From assembly GCA_028819775.1 (NCBI GenBank), contig JAPPKV010000414.1, forward strand, positions 1-8,108: DNA of 8,108 bases, in the 5' to 3' direction. Shown piece by piece: positions 1 to 5,671 of this stretch (its first letter is position 1; every line of letters begins with the position of its first letter). The translations under genes and the position numbers were made by a program. This stretch comes from Gammaproteobacteria bacterium. GTDB taxonomy: Bacteria; Pseudomonadota; Gammaproteobacteria; Pseudomonadales; Azotimanducaceae_A. A model generated the notes under the pieces. That model searched no databases, was not told the origin of the DNA, and saw only the letters and a list, made by a program, of their open reading frames with translations.

Positions 1-2
1 TC

Positions 3-620
3 GAGGAGGCGAGCGGCCAGCCCCTGGACGAGTTCTTCCGGGAGGCGATCTTCGATCCACTGGGAATGAACGACACGGACTTCTATGTCGCCGACGACGC
101 GCTACATCGATTCGGTGCGAACTACATGCCCCGGGAAGTGGACGGCGAGATCCGCCTCGTGGCAGTGGACAAGGCCGCCACCAGCGAGAAGGTGGTCGGC
201 CCCAGGACCGAGTTCTCGGCGGGTGGCGACATGGGCGGCGTGCTGTCGACGGCAGGCGACTACGCGCGCTTCGGGCAGATGCTTCTGAACGGTGGCGAGT
301 TGAACGGCGTGCGCATCCTCGGCCGCAAGACCGTGGACATGATGATCGGCAACCACACCGGCGATATGGTCATCCCCATGACCGGGCCGGGTTTCCACTG
401 GGGTCTCGGCGTCGCCATGTACCACGGTCGCGGGAGGCCGCCGTTGATCCGTTCGGTGGGCACCTACGGCTGGGGCGGCGCGGCCGGCACGACCTACTTC
501 GCGGACCCAGCGGAAGAACTCATCGGCGTGTGCCTGACCCAGGTGATGTCCGCCGGCATGATGCCGAACAACACCTACCAGGAGGACTTTCAGCGGTTGG
601 TGTACCAAGCGCTGGTTTGA
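3..620 (+). CDS. Beta-lactamase-fold serine hydrolase / esterase, C-terminal part (5' end outside window)
   Basis: The reading frame is open from base 3, so the gene begins before the window; about 205 C-terminal residues are present. An in-frame ATG at 66 is internal, because the codons before it read as the typical family segment ending in FDPLGM. Family signatures are PLGMNDTDF near the start, a GGDMGGVLSTAGDYARFGQMLLNGG-like helix region (about bases 228-300), and a C-terminal GWGGAAGT block at about bases 469-495, corresponding to the third active-site motif (KTG/HxG/WGG region) of class C beta-lactamases and EstB-like esterases. The catalytic SxxK and YxN motifs lie upstream and cannot be checked. 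Family members hydrolyse esters or amides, sometimes act as penicillin-binding proteins, and are often secreted. Substrate unknown. The gene converges on the dehydrogenase, with 44 bases between the two stops. Confidence 0.88.
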   Translation, partial: EEASGQPLDEFFREAIFDPLGMNDTDFYVADDALHRFGANYMPREVDGEIRLVAVDKAATSEKVVGPRTEFSAGGDMGGVLSTAGDYARFGQMLLNGGELNGVRILGRKTVDMMIGNHTGDMVIPMTGPGFHWGLGVAMYHGRGRPPLIRSVGTYGWGGAAGTTYFADPAEELIGVCLTQVMSAGMMPNNTYQEDFQRLVYQALV

Positions 621-664
621 CGGGCAACGGGCCGCGCGCCAGCAACGCGTCCCGTCTCCGGCGA

Positions 665-1612
665 TTACGGCTTCTGCGGCACGGGTACGCGGGGATTGAA
701 CACCTTGCCGATCAGCGCACTGCGAGGCCGGTAGGGCAGCCCGTCCTCGAGGATCGCCTTCATGCGGGTTTCGGCTTCGAGGCGCACGTAGCCGGGGTCG
801 TCCTCCGACTCGGCCATGATGTAGAACGTGCCCGTGCGGATGCCCTCGAACACGAGGTCCGCGCAGCGGGACGGCGGCATGCCGAATGCCTTGAAGCGCT
901 CGGCGATGGGATTCGGGAGGTCGCTGGTTGCCCGGGGTCCGCCGAAACGTTCCGGCCGGTTGCGTTCGGAGGTGACGATGTTGGTCGACACGACGTTCGG
1001 ACACAGCACGTGCACCGAAAGGCGCCCGCCCAGTTCCTGGTAGAGCGCTTCCATCATGGCGACGCAGGCGTGTTTCGAGACACCGTAGACGCCCTGGGCC
1101 GCGCACAGGCCGTCCTGGGATGACGTAGCCATCACGGCACCCGGCGCATCGCCGGCCACCATCTTGGGGACGAATGCGCGCAGGCAGTTGGCGACACCCT
1201 TGACGTTGACGCCAAGCACGAAGTCCCAATCGATGTCGCTGGCCCGCGAGACGGGTCCTCCCCCGCCGACGCCGGCATTGCAGCACAAGAGCGACACGGG
1301 GCTCGACGGGAACCGGGCGGCTACGGCCGCTTCCAGTTCAACCACCTCGGCGGCCACGGAGACGTCGACACGATGGCCGAAGACTTCGACTCCTGCCGCC
1401 TGCGCCGAATCCGCCAAGCGCGATTCGGCTTCGTCGATGGCCGGGGCTTCGATGTCGGCGATGACCGCATGGAGTCCGCAAGCGACCGCCTTTTCCACCA
1501 AGCCGAAGCCGATGCCCGATGCCCCACCCGTGACAACGGCCACCCCGCCGGCCAAGACATCCAAGTCGGGATACGCGTTGTTCCGGGGGCGGTGGTCGTC
1601 GCTGGAAGCCAT
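665..1612 (-). CDS. Short-chain dehydrogenase/reductase (SDR) family oxidoreductase
   Basis: A 315-residue protein with a Rossmann fold. Seen directly: the nucleotide-binding TGGASGIG at residues 28-35, Asp53 at the end of beta-2 (IADIE; an acidic residue here usually favours NAD over NADP), NAG at 112-114, Asn136 (NVKG), the catalytic pair Tyr176/Lys180 (YGVSK), and CPNVVST at 204-210 near the cofactor. Serines 164/165 (ATSSQDG) are the catalytic serine candidates, but they sit 12 and 11 residues before Tyr176, where 13 is usual, so this loop is about one to two residues short. The family oxidises alcohols or reduces ketones with NAD(P)(H) in the cytoplasm; the substrate cannot be read from sequence. 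At 315 residues it is longer than the classical 250, with an N-terminal lead of about 20 and a longer C-terminus (residues 220-315). Start: ATG at 1610-1612 with GAGG about eight bases upstream. It is divergent from the PhyH-family gene, which may share its regulation. Confidence 0.93.
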   Translation of the reverse strand: MASSDDHRPRNNAYPDLDVLAGGVAVVTGGASGIGFGLVEKAVACGLHAVIADIEAPAIDEAESRLADSAQAAGVEVFGHRVDVSVAAEVVELEAAVAARFPSSPVSLLCCNAGVGGGGPVSRASDIDWDFVLGVNVKGVANCLRAFVPKMVAGDAPGAVMATSSQDGLCAAQGVYGVSKHACVAMMEALYQELGGRLSVHVLCPNVVSTNIVTSERNRPERFGGPRATSDLPNPIAERFKAFGMPPSRCADLVFEGIRTGTFYIMAESEDDPGYVRLEAETRMKAILEDGLPYRPRSALIGKVFNPRVPVPQKP

Positions 1613-1630
1613 CTAGGACCTCGTCTATTC

Positions 1631-1646
1631 TGGCACGTGGGAGGCA
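1631..1646 (+). promoter_or_regulatory. Possible sigma-54-like -24/-12 promoter, with a CACGTG palindrome
   Basis: TGGCACGTGGGAGGCA lies in the divergent gap between the SDR and PhyH-family genes. TGGCACG is a perfect match to the -24 block of sigma-54 promoters, and the invariant GG-N10-GC spacing holds. The -12 block reads AGGCA where TTGCA is expected, so the match is partial. A start of transcription near 1657 would fit the ATG at 1720. The palindrome CACGTG inside it could equally be part of an operator. Weak evidence; a chance match is quite possible in GC-rich DNA. Confidence 0.2.
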
Positions 1647-1719
1647 CAGCATACGCCTGCCAATGGCGCCGTCGCGCCTTCCCGCCGATAATGCGCCCGC
1701 AACTGGGCGAACCCACACC

Positions 1720-2874
1720 ATGCAGGCACCATTCGTCACCAACGCGTTCGGCTCCCACGCACTGCTGCGCTTCGACTACGCCTGCGCCAAGGCATCGGAA
1801 TCCGAAGACGAGTTCGACCGGAACGTCCTGAACGCCGTCGACCGGCATGGCTTCGTGGTGATCGAAAACGCCCTAGACGGTGCCGATTGCGACGCCCTGG
1901 TCGGGGAGATGCGGCCCTACATCGACGCCACGCCGCACGGTTTGCACGGCCTCGGCGGCACCCGCCGCGTCGGTGCCCTCGTGGCAAGATCCCCAACGAG
2001 CCACAAGATGATCGCCCACCCGGCCATCCTCCGCCTCGCCAATGCGATCCTGGGTGAACAGCGACTGTCCGGCGATGCCGTGCAGATCAACGGCAAGTCG
2101 GGCAAGGGCGAGAAGGGCTTCCGCTATCCGTGGCAACTGCATCTGACGCAGATCATCGACGTGGGTCCGGGTGCCGGCACCGACGCCATGCCGCACCATC
2201 TCAAGTTGCACCGCGCCAACGGCATGTGGGTGCACGACTTCCAGAACGCCGGCCTCGACCCGCAGGTCGAGGTGATGTGGGCGCTGTCCGACTTCACCGA
2301 AGACAATGGCGCCACGCACGTCGTCCTCGGCAGCCATCGCGAGGAACCCCGCGGCGGACACCTCAGCCATCGACAGCCCACAGTCCAGGCCGTCATGGAC
2401 AAGGGCAGCGCGCTCGTCTGGACCGGCTGGTCGGTTCACGGCGCGGGGGTCAACACCTCCTCGGAACGACGGATCGGCATGAACATCAACTACGCGCTGG
2501 CGTTCCTCGCCCAGGAGGAGAACCAGCTACTCGCCTGTCCACCGCACATCGCGCGCAAGCTGCGGGTGGAGTTGCAGCGGTTGATCGGCTACCGGCAACC
2601 CGCCGGGGCGCTGAACTATGTCGCGGAGTGCCAGGCGCCGGCGGACTCGGTGCTGAAAGAGGACTTCGACGTGCTCGTGCCGGGCGCACACGGCCACACG
2701 ATGGACGCGGACATCGACGGGCCCACTTACGCACCCGTCGACGACGATGCCTTCGCGGCGAAACTGCGTTCCCTGGAAGAAGACAAAGCGGCGGCCCTGG
2801 CGGCGGACGACCTCGAACTCGCGCTGCATCTCAAGCGCGCCATCGGCGTCCTGAAGAAATCGCCCCGGCTGTGA
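1720..2874 (+). CDS. Phytanoyl-CoA dioxygenase (PhyH)-family protein with HxA in place of the iron-binding HxD; candidate non-haem iron halogenase or repurposed oxygenase
   Basis: A 384-residue protein from ATG 1720, where similarity-like sequence begins; an in-frame ATG at 1663 would add 19 unconvincing residues. PhyH-family marks in order: GFVVIENAL (44-52), LHLTQIIDVGPG (140-151), MWALSDFTEDNGATHVVLGSH (186-206, family consensus ends PGSH), and distal His240 (WSVHGAG) followed by Arg250/Arg251. That spacing matches His264/Arg275 of human PHYH, where the Arg binds 2-oxoglutarate. The family uses Fe(II), O2 and 2-oxoglutarate to hydroxylate substrates. The proximal motif, normally H-R-D, reads His164-Arg165-Ala166, and no other HxD occurs in residues 130-185. 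Loss of this carboxylate is how SyrB2-type halogenases make room for chloride; it can also mean loss of activity. The C-terminus (about 300-384) extends beyond the usual domain and ends in a UVR-like helical pair (344-379). The stop overlaps the arsC start by four bases, so the two genes are probably co-translated. Family call is firm; the reaction is unknown. Confidence 0.88.
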   Translation: MQAPFVTNAFGSHALLRFDYACAKASESEDEFDRNVLNAVDRHGFVVIENALDGADCDALVGEMRPYIDATPHGLHGLGGTRRVGALVARSPTSHKMIAHPAILRLANAILGEQRLSGDAVQINGKSGKGEKGFRYPWQLHLTQIIDVGPGAGTDAMPHHLKLHRANGMWVHDFQNAGLDPQVEVMWALSDFTEDNGATHVVLGSHREEPRGGHLSHRQPTVQAVMDKGSALVWTGWSVHGAGVNTSSERRIGMNINYALAFLAQEENQLLACPPHIARKLRVELQRLIGYRQPAGALNYVAECQAPADSVLKEDFDVLVPGAHGHTMDADIDGPTYAPVDDDAFAAKLRSLEEDKAAALAADDLELALHLKRAIGVLKKSPRL

Positions 2875-3320
2875 GCGACAAGCCGTTTCGGATACTCGTC
2901 ATCTGCACCGGCAACCGCGCCCGCTCGCAGATGGCGCACGGTTGGCTCCGGGATCTCGGTGGCGAGCACGTCGAGGTCGAAAGCGCGGGAACGGCACCCA
3001 AGGGCGTTCACCCGGTGGCGATCAACGTGATGGCGGAAGTCGGTATCGACATTTCCGGGCACACTTCCGACCACGTCGACGACTACATCGACGGTGATTT
3101 CGATCTGGTCGTGACGGTGTGCGATCAGGCGAAGCAAGCGTGTCCCGTCTTCCCCGGTGCGAAGCGAACGCTGCACCGCGCCTTCGAGGATCCGGACTAT
3201 CCGTGGATGGACGACGAGGAATTCGCGGATGTGTTCCGTCGAATCCGGGATGCGATCGGCGCCTTCAGCCGGGACTTGCTGGGCGGCGAACTAAAGGCGC
3301 GCAGGAACAATGGCCCGTAG
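2871..3320 (+). CDS. arsC: Arsenate reductase ArsC, thioredoxin-linked / low-molecular-weight phosphatase fold
   Basis: A 149-residue cytoplasmic protein. Seen: the P-loop CTGNRARS (C-x5-R; Cys12, Arg18), ESAGT at 37-41, the cysteine pair Cys84 and Cys91 (VCDQAKQAC, seven apart, as Cys82/Cys89 of the pI258 ArsC), and the general-acid Asp107 in EDP. With all three cysteines present, the established mechanism applies: Cys12 attacks arsenate, a Cys12-Cys84-Cys91 relay forms a disulfide, and thioredoxin regenerates the enzyme, releasing arsenite. A role as protein-tyrosine phosphatase is less likely because of the cysteine relay. Start: the GTG at 2871 overlaps the preceding TGA as GTGA, giving a normal-length protein. 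The frame stays open far upstream, but only as a shadow of the PhyH-family gene. No arsR, arsB or acr3 is visible nearby, so this is not a classical ars operon. The stop codon lies inside the left end of the hairpin-rich repeat element. Confidence 0.9.
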   Translation: MSDKPFRILVICTGNRARSQMAHGWLRDLGGEHVEVESAGTAPKGVHPVAINVMAEVGIDISGHTSDHVDDYIDGDFDLVVTVCDQAKQACPVFPGAKRTLHRAFEDPDYPWMDDEEFADVFRRIRDAIGAFSRDLLGGELKARRNNGP

Positions 3321-3445
3321 GGGACGGGCTTGTCCCGTCCCGGATCGACCACGTCGTTACGTCAGGAGCGGGCGACCGCGCGCCCTGGCGGGCGCGATTA
3401 GGCTCAGGCGGGCGACCACAAGGGTCGCCCCAGGGTCGCCCCTAC
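3317..3445. repeat. Hairpin-rich intergenic repeat element with matching ends (REP/MITE-like)
   Basis: The ends are inverted copies, GTAGGGG at 3317-3323 and CCCCTAC at 3439-3445. Inside are three perfect hairpins: GGGACGGG/CCCGTCCC with loop CTTGT (3321-3341), CGCGCCC/GGGCGCG with a four-base loop (3379-3396), and GGGCGACC/GGTCGCCC with loop ACAAG (3410-3430). The motif GGGCGACC recurs at 3370-3377 and 3410-3417. The 11-mer AGGGTCGCCCC is a perfect tandem repeat at 3421-3431 and 3432-3442. No coding potential is apparent. It sits between converging genes and supplies the arsC stop codon. Whether it is repeated elsewhere in the genome cannot be seen here, so the mobile-element reading is inference. 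Confidence 0.75.
3321..3341 (+). terminator. Strong hairpin directly after arsC, possible transcription terminator
   Basis: An eight-base-pair perfect GC-rich stem with a five-base loop starts immediately after the arsC stop codon. No run of T follows, so it is not a canonical intrinsic terminator; it could still stop or stabilise the transcript. Together with the hairpin at 3410-3430 it could separate the two converging transcripts. Confidence 0.35.
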
Positions 3446-3455
3446 GGGGCCTCGC

Positions 3456-3785
3456 CTATCGTTTGTGGCATTGGGCGAACCGCGCGGTGCGCTTGCAGGC
3501 ATCCGAACAGTAGCGGTCGTGGCCGTAGGGCAGGAACCACTCCCGGCACGACTTGCAGCGCCTCGGTTCCGATTTGATCGGTCGCAGCGTGCCCAAGCGA
3601 CGTTCCTCGAGGCGTTGCGCGATGTCGCCGTTGCGCGAAGCCATGTCGCGAAACTCGCGGTCCCCGATGTCCATCAGTTCCATGATCTGACCGACTTCAA
3701 GGTGCGGTGACCGAAGCAGCAGGGCAACGGCGGTCTCTTCAACCCGACGGGGGTTTTCGTGATCGGCGGCGGGATCCTTATCCAT
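3456..3785 (-). CDS. Small protein with C-terminal four-cysteine zinc-finger-like motif, function unknown
   Basis: A 109-residue protein. I do not recognise a characterised family. The N-terminal two thirds are helical and charged, with a stretch (about 15-65) that could form a helix-turn-helix-like bundle. The C-terminus has C-x2-C-x12-C-x3-C (Cys77, Cys80, Cys93, Cys97), ending in YCSDACKRTAR, which resembles the treble-clef or zinc-ribbon pattern YCSxxCRxxxR found in many small nucleic-acid-binding proteins; one more Cys106-His107 pair follows. Zinc binding and DNA/RNA contact are inference. Start chosen at ATG 3783-3785 because GAGGA lies just upstream at good spacing; an in-frame ATG at 3848 would add 21 residues without a clear ribosome binding site. 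The gene converges on arsC across the repeat element and is 155 bases downstream of the ribbon-helix-helix gene. Confidence 0.7.
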   Translation of the reverse strand: MDKDPAADHENPRRVEETAVALLLRSPHLEVGQIMELMDIGDREFRDMASRNGDIAQRLEERRLGTLRPIKSEPRRCKSCREWFLPYGHDRYCSDACKRTARFAQCHKR

Positions 3786-3940
3786 AGTTCCTCGCTCTAG
3801 AAAAACCAGCTTCGCCAACATCGTCATGGCAAGGCCTAATTGCCCCATTCGACTACCGGGCCAGTGCCGAGTTCAGAGGCAGGATGGATGACCGACGCAA
3901 ACGCCATGATTGATGTCGCGCATAGCAAGTTGCACCGCGC

Positions 3941-4174
3941 TCATAGCCGTCGCCGACCGGGGCGGGGCTTTTCGGCCTCGCCCGGCTCCGTTTCATGTGT
4001 TCCACCGGCATCCGGATCCATCCGGTCCGGGTAGCGGCCCGCGTCGCGCAACGCACGTCGCAGCAGGAAGTCGATCTGCGCGTTGACGCTGCGCAACTCG
4101 TCGGCCGCCCAGCGTTGCAGCGCGGCGATGACTTCCGGGTCGGTACGCAGCAGGAATGGTTTGCGGGTGGCCAT
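3941..4174 (-). CDS. Arc/CopG-like ribbon-helix-helix DNA-binding protein
   Basis: A 77-residue protein. A short beta strand (KPFLLR, 5-10) followed by two helices (about 13-27 and 30-45, with [12 protein letters not shown] and [13 protein letters not shown]) is the ribbon-helix-helix fold of Arc, CopG and MetJ repressors, which bind DNA as dimers through the strand. The tail (50-77) is proline- and charge-rich and probably disordered. The start is 25 bases after the stop of the SPFH gene in the same direction, so the two are probably co-transcribed; small RHH proteins of this type beside SPFH genes are a pairing I recall from other bacteria. The likely role is autoregulation of this operon, for example by binding the GATATC repeats upstream of the SPFH gene (inference). 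No toxin gene accompanies it. The ribosome binding site is weak, consistent with coupling to the upstream gene. Confidence 0.8.
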   Translation of the reverse strand: MATRKPFLLRTDPEVIAALQRWAADELRSVNAQIDFLLRRALRDAGRYPDRMDPDAGGTHETEPGEAEKPRPGRRRL

Positions 4175-4199
4175 CCGTCACGCCGGCCGAGCCGACTCG

Positions 4200-5075
4200 C
4201 TACTGGTAGAGCGTGCCCGTGTTGAGCACGGGCTGGGTGCCCTTGTCGCCGCAAAGCACCACCAGGAGATTGCTGACCATCGCGGCCTTGCGTTCCTCGT
4301 CGAGGTCGACGATGCCCCGGCTCGAAAGGTTGTCCAAGGCCATCTGCACCATGCTGACCGCGCCCTCGACGATTCGCTCCCGGGCTTCGATGATCGCGCC
4401 GGCCTGTTGGCGCTGCAGCATCGACGAGGCGATTTCGGGGGCATAGGCCAGGTGGGTGATGCGGGCCTCGAGCACTTCGAGACCGGCCTTGTGCAACCGG
4501 CCCTGGATTTCGGTCTTCAACTGGCCGGCGATCTCCTCGGTCTTGCCCCGCAACGAGATCTGGTCGTCCTGGCGCGTGTCGTAGGGATATTGAGTCGCCA
4601 GGTTCCGCACCGCGGACTCGCTTTGGACATGCATGAAGTTGACGTAGTCGTCCACCTCGAACGTGGCCTCGGCCGTGTCGACCACCTTCCAGACCACGAC
4701 GGCAGCGATCTCGATGGGGTTGCCGTCCGCGTCGTTGACCTTGGACCGGTCGGTTTCGAAGTTGCGTACCCGTACCGAGATCCGCCGTTTCGTATAGAAC
4801 GGATTCGCCCAACGCAAACCCGGGTCGCCGACCGTGCCCACGTACCGACCGAACAACTGCAGCACCCGCGCCTCGTTGGGATTGACCATGAACAGGCCGA
4901 AAAGCAGGAAGATCAAGACCACGAAGAGCAGCACGGAACCGATCACGATCAGCGGGCTTTGTTGCACGATGCCGACCACGAACAGCCCCACATCCGCGAC
5001 AATCGCCACGAGCAGGACGAGCAACGCAAGGGCACCTGAAACGGCGGTGCGAGGGATTTCCTGTATCACGTTCAT
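4200..5075 (-). CDS. SPFH / band 7 (stomatin-prohibitin-flotillin) domain membrane protein
   Basis: A 291-residue protein. Two hydrophobic segments (about 14-37 and 41-63) form an N-terminal membrane anchor. The SPFH domain follows from about 65 ([28 protein letters not shown]) to about 250, with [19 protein letters not shown] (about 113-131) and the helical [27 protein letters not shown] segment (about residues 202-226) typical of the group. SPFH proteins oligomerise on membranes into rings or cages that organise microdomains and often control membrane proteases; the specific partner here is unknown. Start: ATG 5073-5075 with GGAGAC immediately upstream. It is the first gene of a leftward pair with the ribbon-helix-helix protein, and divergent from the metal-efflux operon. 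No NfeD-type partner is seen, so it is not the usual SPFH-NfeD pair. Confidence 0.92.
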   Translation of the reverse strand: MNVIQEIPRTAVSGALALLVLLVAIVADVGLFVVGIVQQSPLIVIGSVLLFVVLIFLLFGLFMVNPNEARVLQLFGRYVGTVGDPGLRWANPFYTKRRISVRVRNFETDRSKVNDADGNPIEIAAVVVWKVVDTAEATFEVDDYVNFMHVQSESAVRNLATQYPYDTRQDDQISLRGKTEEIAGQLKTEIQGRLHKAGLEVLEARITHLAYAPEIASSMLQRQQAGAIIEARERIVEGAVSMVQMALDNLSSRGIVDLDEERKAAMVSNLLVVLCGDKGTQPVLNTGTLYQ

Positions 5076-5084
5076 GTCTCCATT

Positions 5085-5113
5085 GATATCAGATAGATAT
5101 CCTAACGCTATCT
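5085..5113. promoter_or_regulatory. Candidate operator: two GATATC palindromes and an AGATAG/CTATCT inverted repeat
   Basis: The 71-base gap between the divergent SPFH and metal-efflux genes is unusually AT-rich in its left half. It holds GATATC at 5085-5090 and again at 5096-5101, and AGATAG (5091-5096) facing CTATCT (5108-5113) across 11 bases. This spacing suits dimeric repressors such as the neighbouring ribbon-helix-helix protein. I cannot assign clear -35/-10 hexamers on either strand. Function is inference. Confidence 0.4.
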
Positions 5114-5146
5114 ACCTGTCTGTGCCAGTCACCGCCAAAGGAGAGC

Positions 5147-5563
5147 TTGACCGCCTCCGGCAACAGGCGTATACGCCCCCTTGTGAGGACTCGGCAGCCA
5201 ATCGTCGCAACCACCCTCGCCATTGCCGTGGCTTGGGCCGGTGCGGTGTGCGCGTGCGAGTTGTCCACCGTCGACGAGGCGGACCCAACCGGCCACCACG
5301 CGCATCACGGCATGGCGGACTCGCCGCCGACGGCATGCGCGCACCTCGACTGCCAAGGCGATTGCGGTGTCGAGGCCACGCCGCCAAAGAGCCAAGTGGC
5401 TTCCCCCGAACTCCCGAAGCCCTCGCTCGACGATCTCGCGGTTGCCGCCGCCGCGCGGCCCGTTGCCGTTGCGGCTCGGGTTCCGTCCTATCACCACCCG
5501 CCTTGGCGGAACTTCCGCCCGGATGACTCGCCGGTCAGCCGCTTCGACAGACTTCTGAACTAG
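5147..5563 (+). CDS. Small exported Cys/His-rich protein heading the metal-efflux operon
   Basis: A 138-residue protein starting at TTG. The rare start is supported by AAAGGAG five bases upstream, the best Shine-Dalgarno in the window. An arginine-rich N-terminus and a hydrophobic stretch (about 18-36) form a signal peptide or anchor; VCAC at 34-37 is a weak lipobox. After it come clustered possible metal ligands: His50, 51, 53, 54, 66 and Cys64, 69, 73 (ACAHLDCQGDCG). The rest is rich in Pro and Ala and probably unstructured. No named family is recognised. By position ahead of a TolC/CusB-type pair it resembles the small variable metal-binding proteins that often open copper or heavy-metal efflux operons. 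A periplasmic metal-buffering or sensing role is inference. The next gene starts 108 bases downstream. Confidence 0.65.
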   Translation: MTASGNRRIRPLVRTRQPIVATTLAIAVAWAGAVCACELSTVDEADPTGHHAHHGMADSPPTACAHLDCQGDCGVEATPPKSQVASPELPKPSLDDLAVAAAARPVAVAARVPSYHHPPWRNFRPDDSPVSRFDRLLN

Positions 5564-5609
5564 CGCCCTCCCCAGGAACGCGGCACGCCCGCGTCTCTCT
5601 TCTTCGCTC

Positions 5610-5640
5610 GCACGCCGGGTTTCCCCGGTGAGAAGCGTGC
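5610..5640 (+). promoter_or_regulatory. Nested stem-loop in the leader of the TolC-family gene
   Basis: GCACGC (5610-5615) pairs with GCGTGC (5635-5640), and inside it CCGGG (5615-5619) can pair with CCCGG (5624-5628); one C is shared, so the two stems compete or stack. It lies 31 bases before the ATG at 5672, in the gap between two genes of the same operon. It could be a processing or attenuation site; no T-run follows, so simple termination is unlikely. Confidence 0.3.
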
Positions 5641-5671
5641 AGGTTTCGAGAAGCCCATTTCGGAGGGTGCG

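Noticed and set aside
621..664. Possible terminator between the converging hydrolase and SDR genes
   Set aside because: No stable perfect stem followed by T-runs on either strand.
102..1286. Long open frame on the minus strand (394 codons)
   Set aside because: It overlaps two well-supported genes in other frames, is Arg/His/Gly-rich with no domain signal, and is a GC-bias shadow.
1663..1719. Earlier ATG start for the PhyH-family gene
   Set aside because: The extra 19 residues look unlike protein coding and GGGAGG is too far (about 22 bases) upstream; ATG 1720 preferred, though its own ribosome binding site is weak.
2335..2343. His206-Arg-Glu208 as an alternative HxE iron motif in the PhyH-family protein
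   Set aside because: This His belongs to the conserved structural PGSH element (here LGSH) after NGAT, not to the proximal metal site.
2130..2870. Upstream extension of the arsC reading frame
   Set aside because: It lies wholly inside the PhyH-family gene, has a biased Arg/Gly composition, and ArsC has full normal length from the GTG at 2871.
3786..3940. Possible gene or promoter in the 155-base gap before the zinc-finger-like gene
   Set aside because: No convincing short gene, repeat or -35/-10 pair was seen.
4083..5039. 318-codon plus-strand frame opposite the SPFH gene
   Set aside because: Antisense shadow of a clear SPFH protein; His/Asp-rich composition typical of reverse frames.
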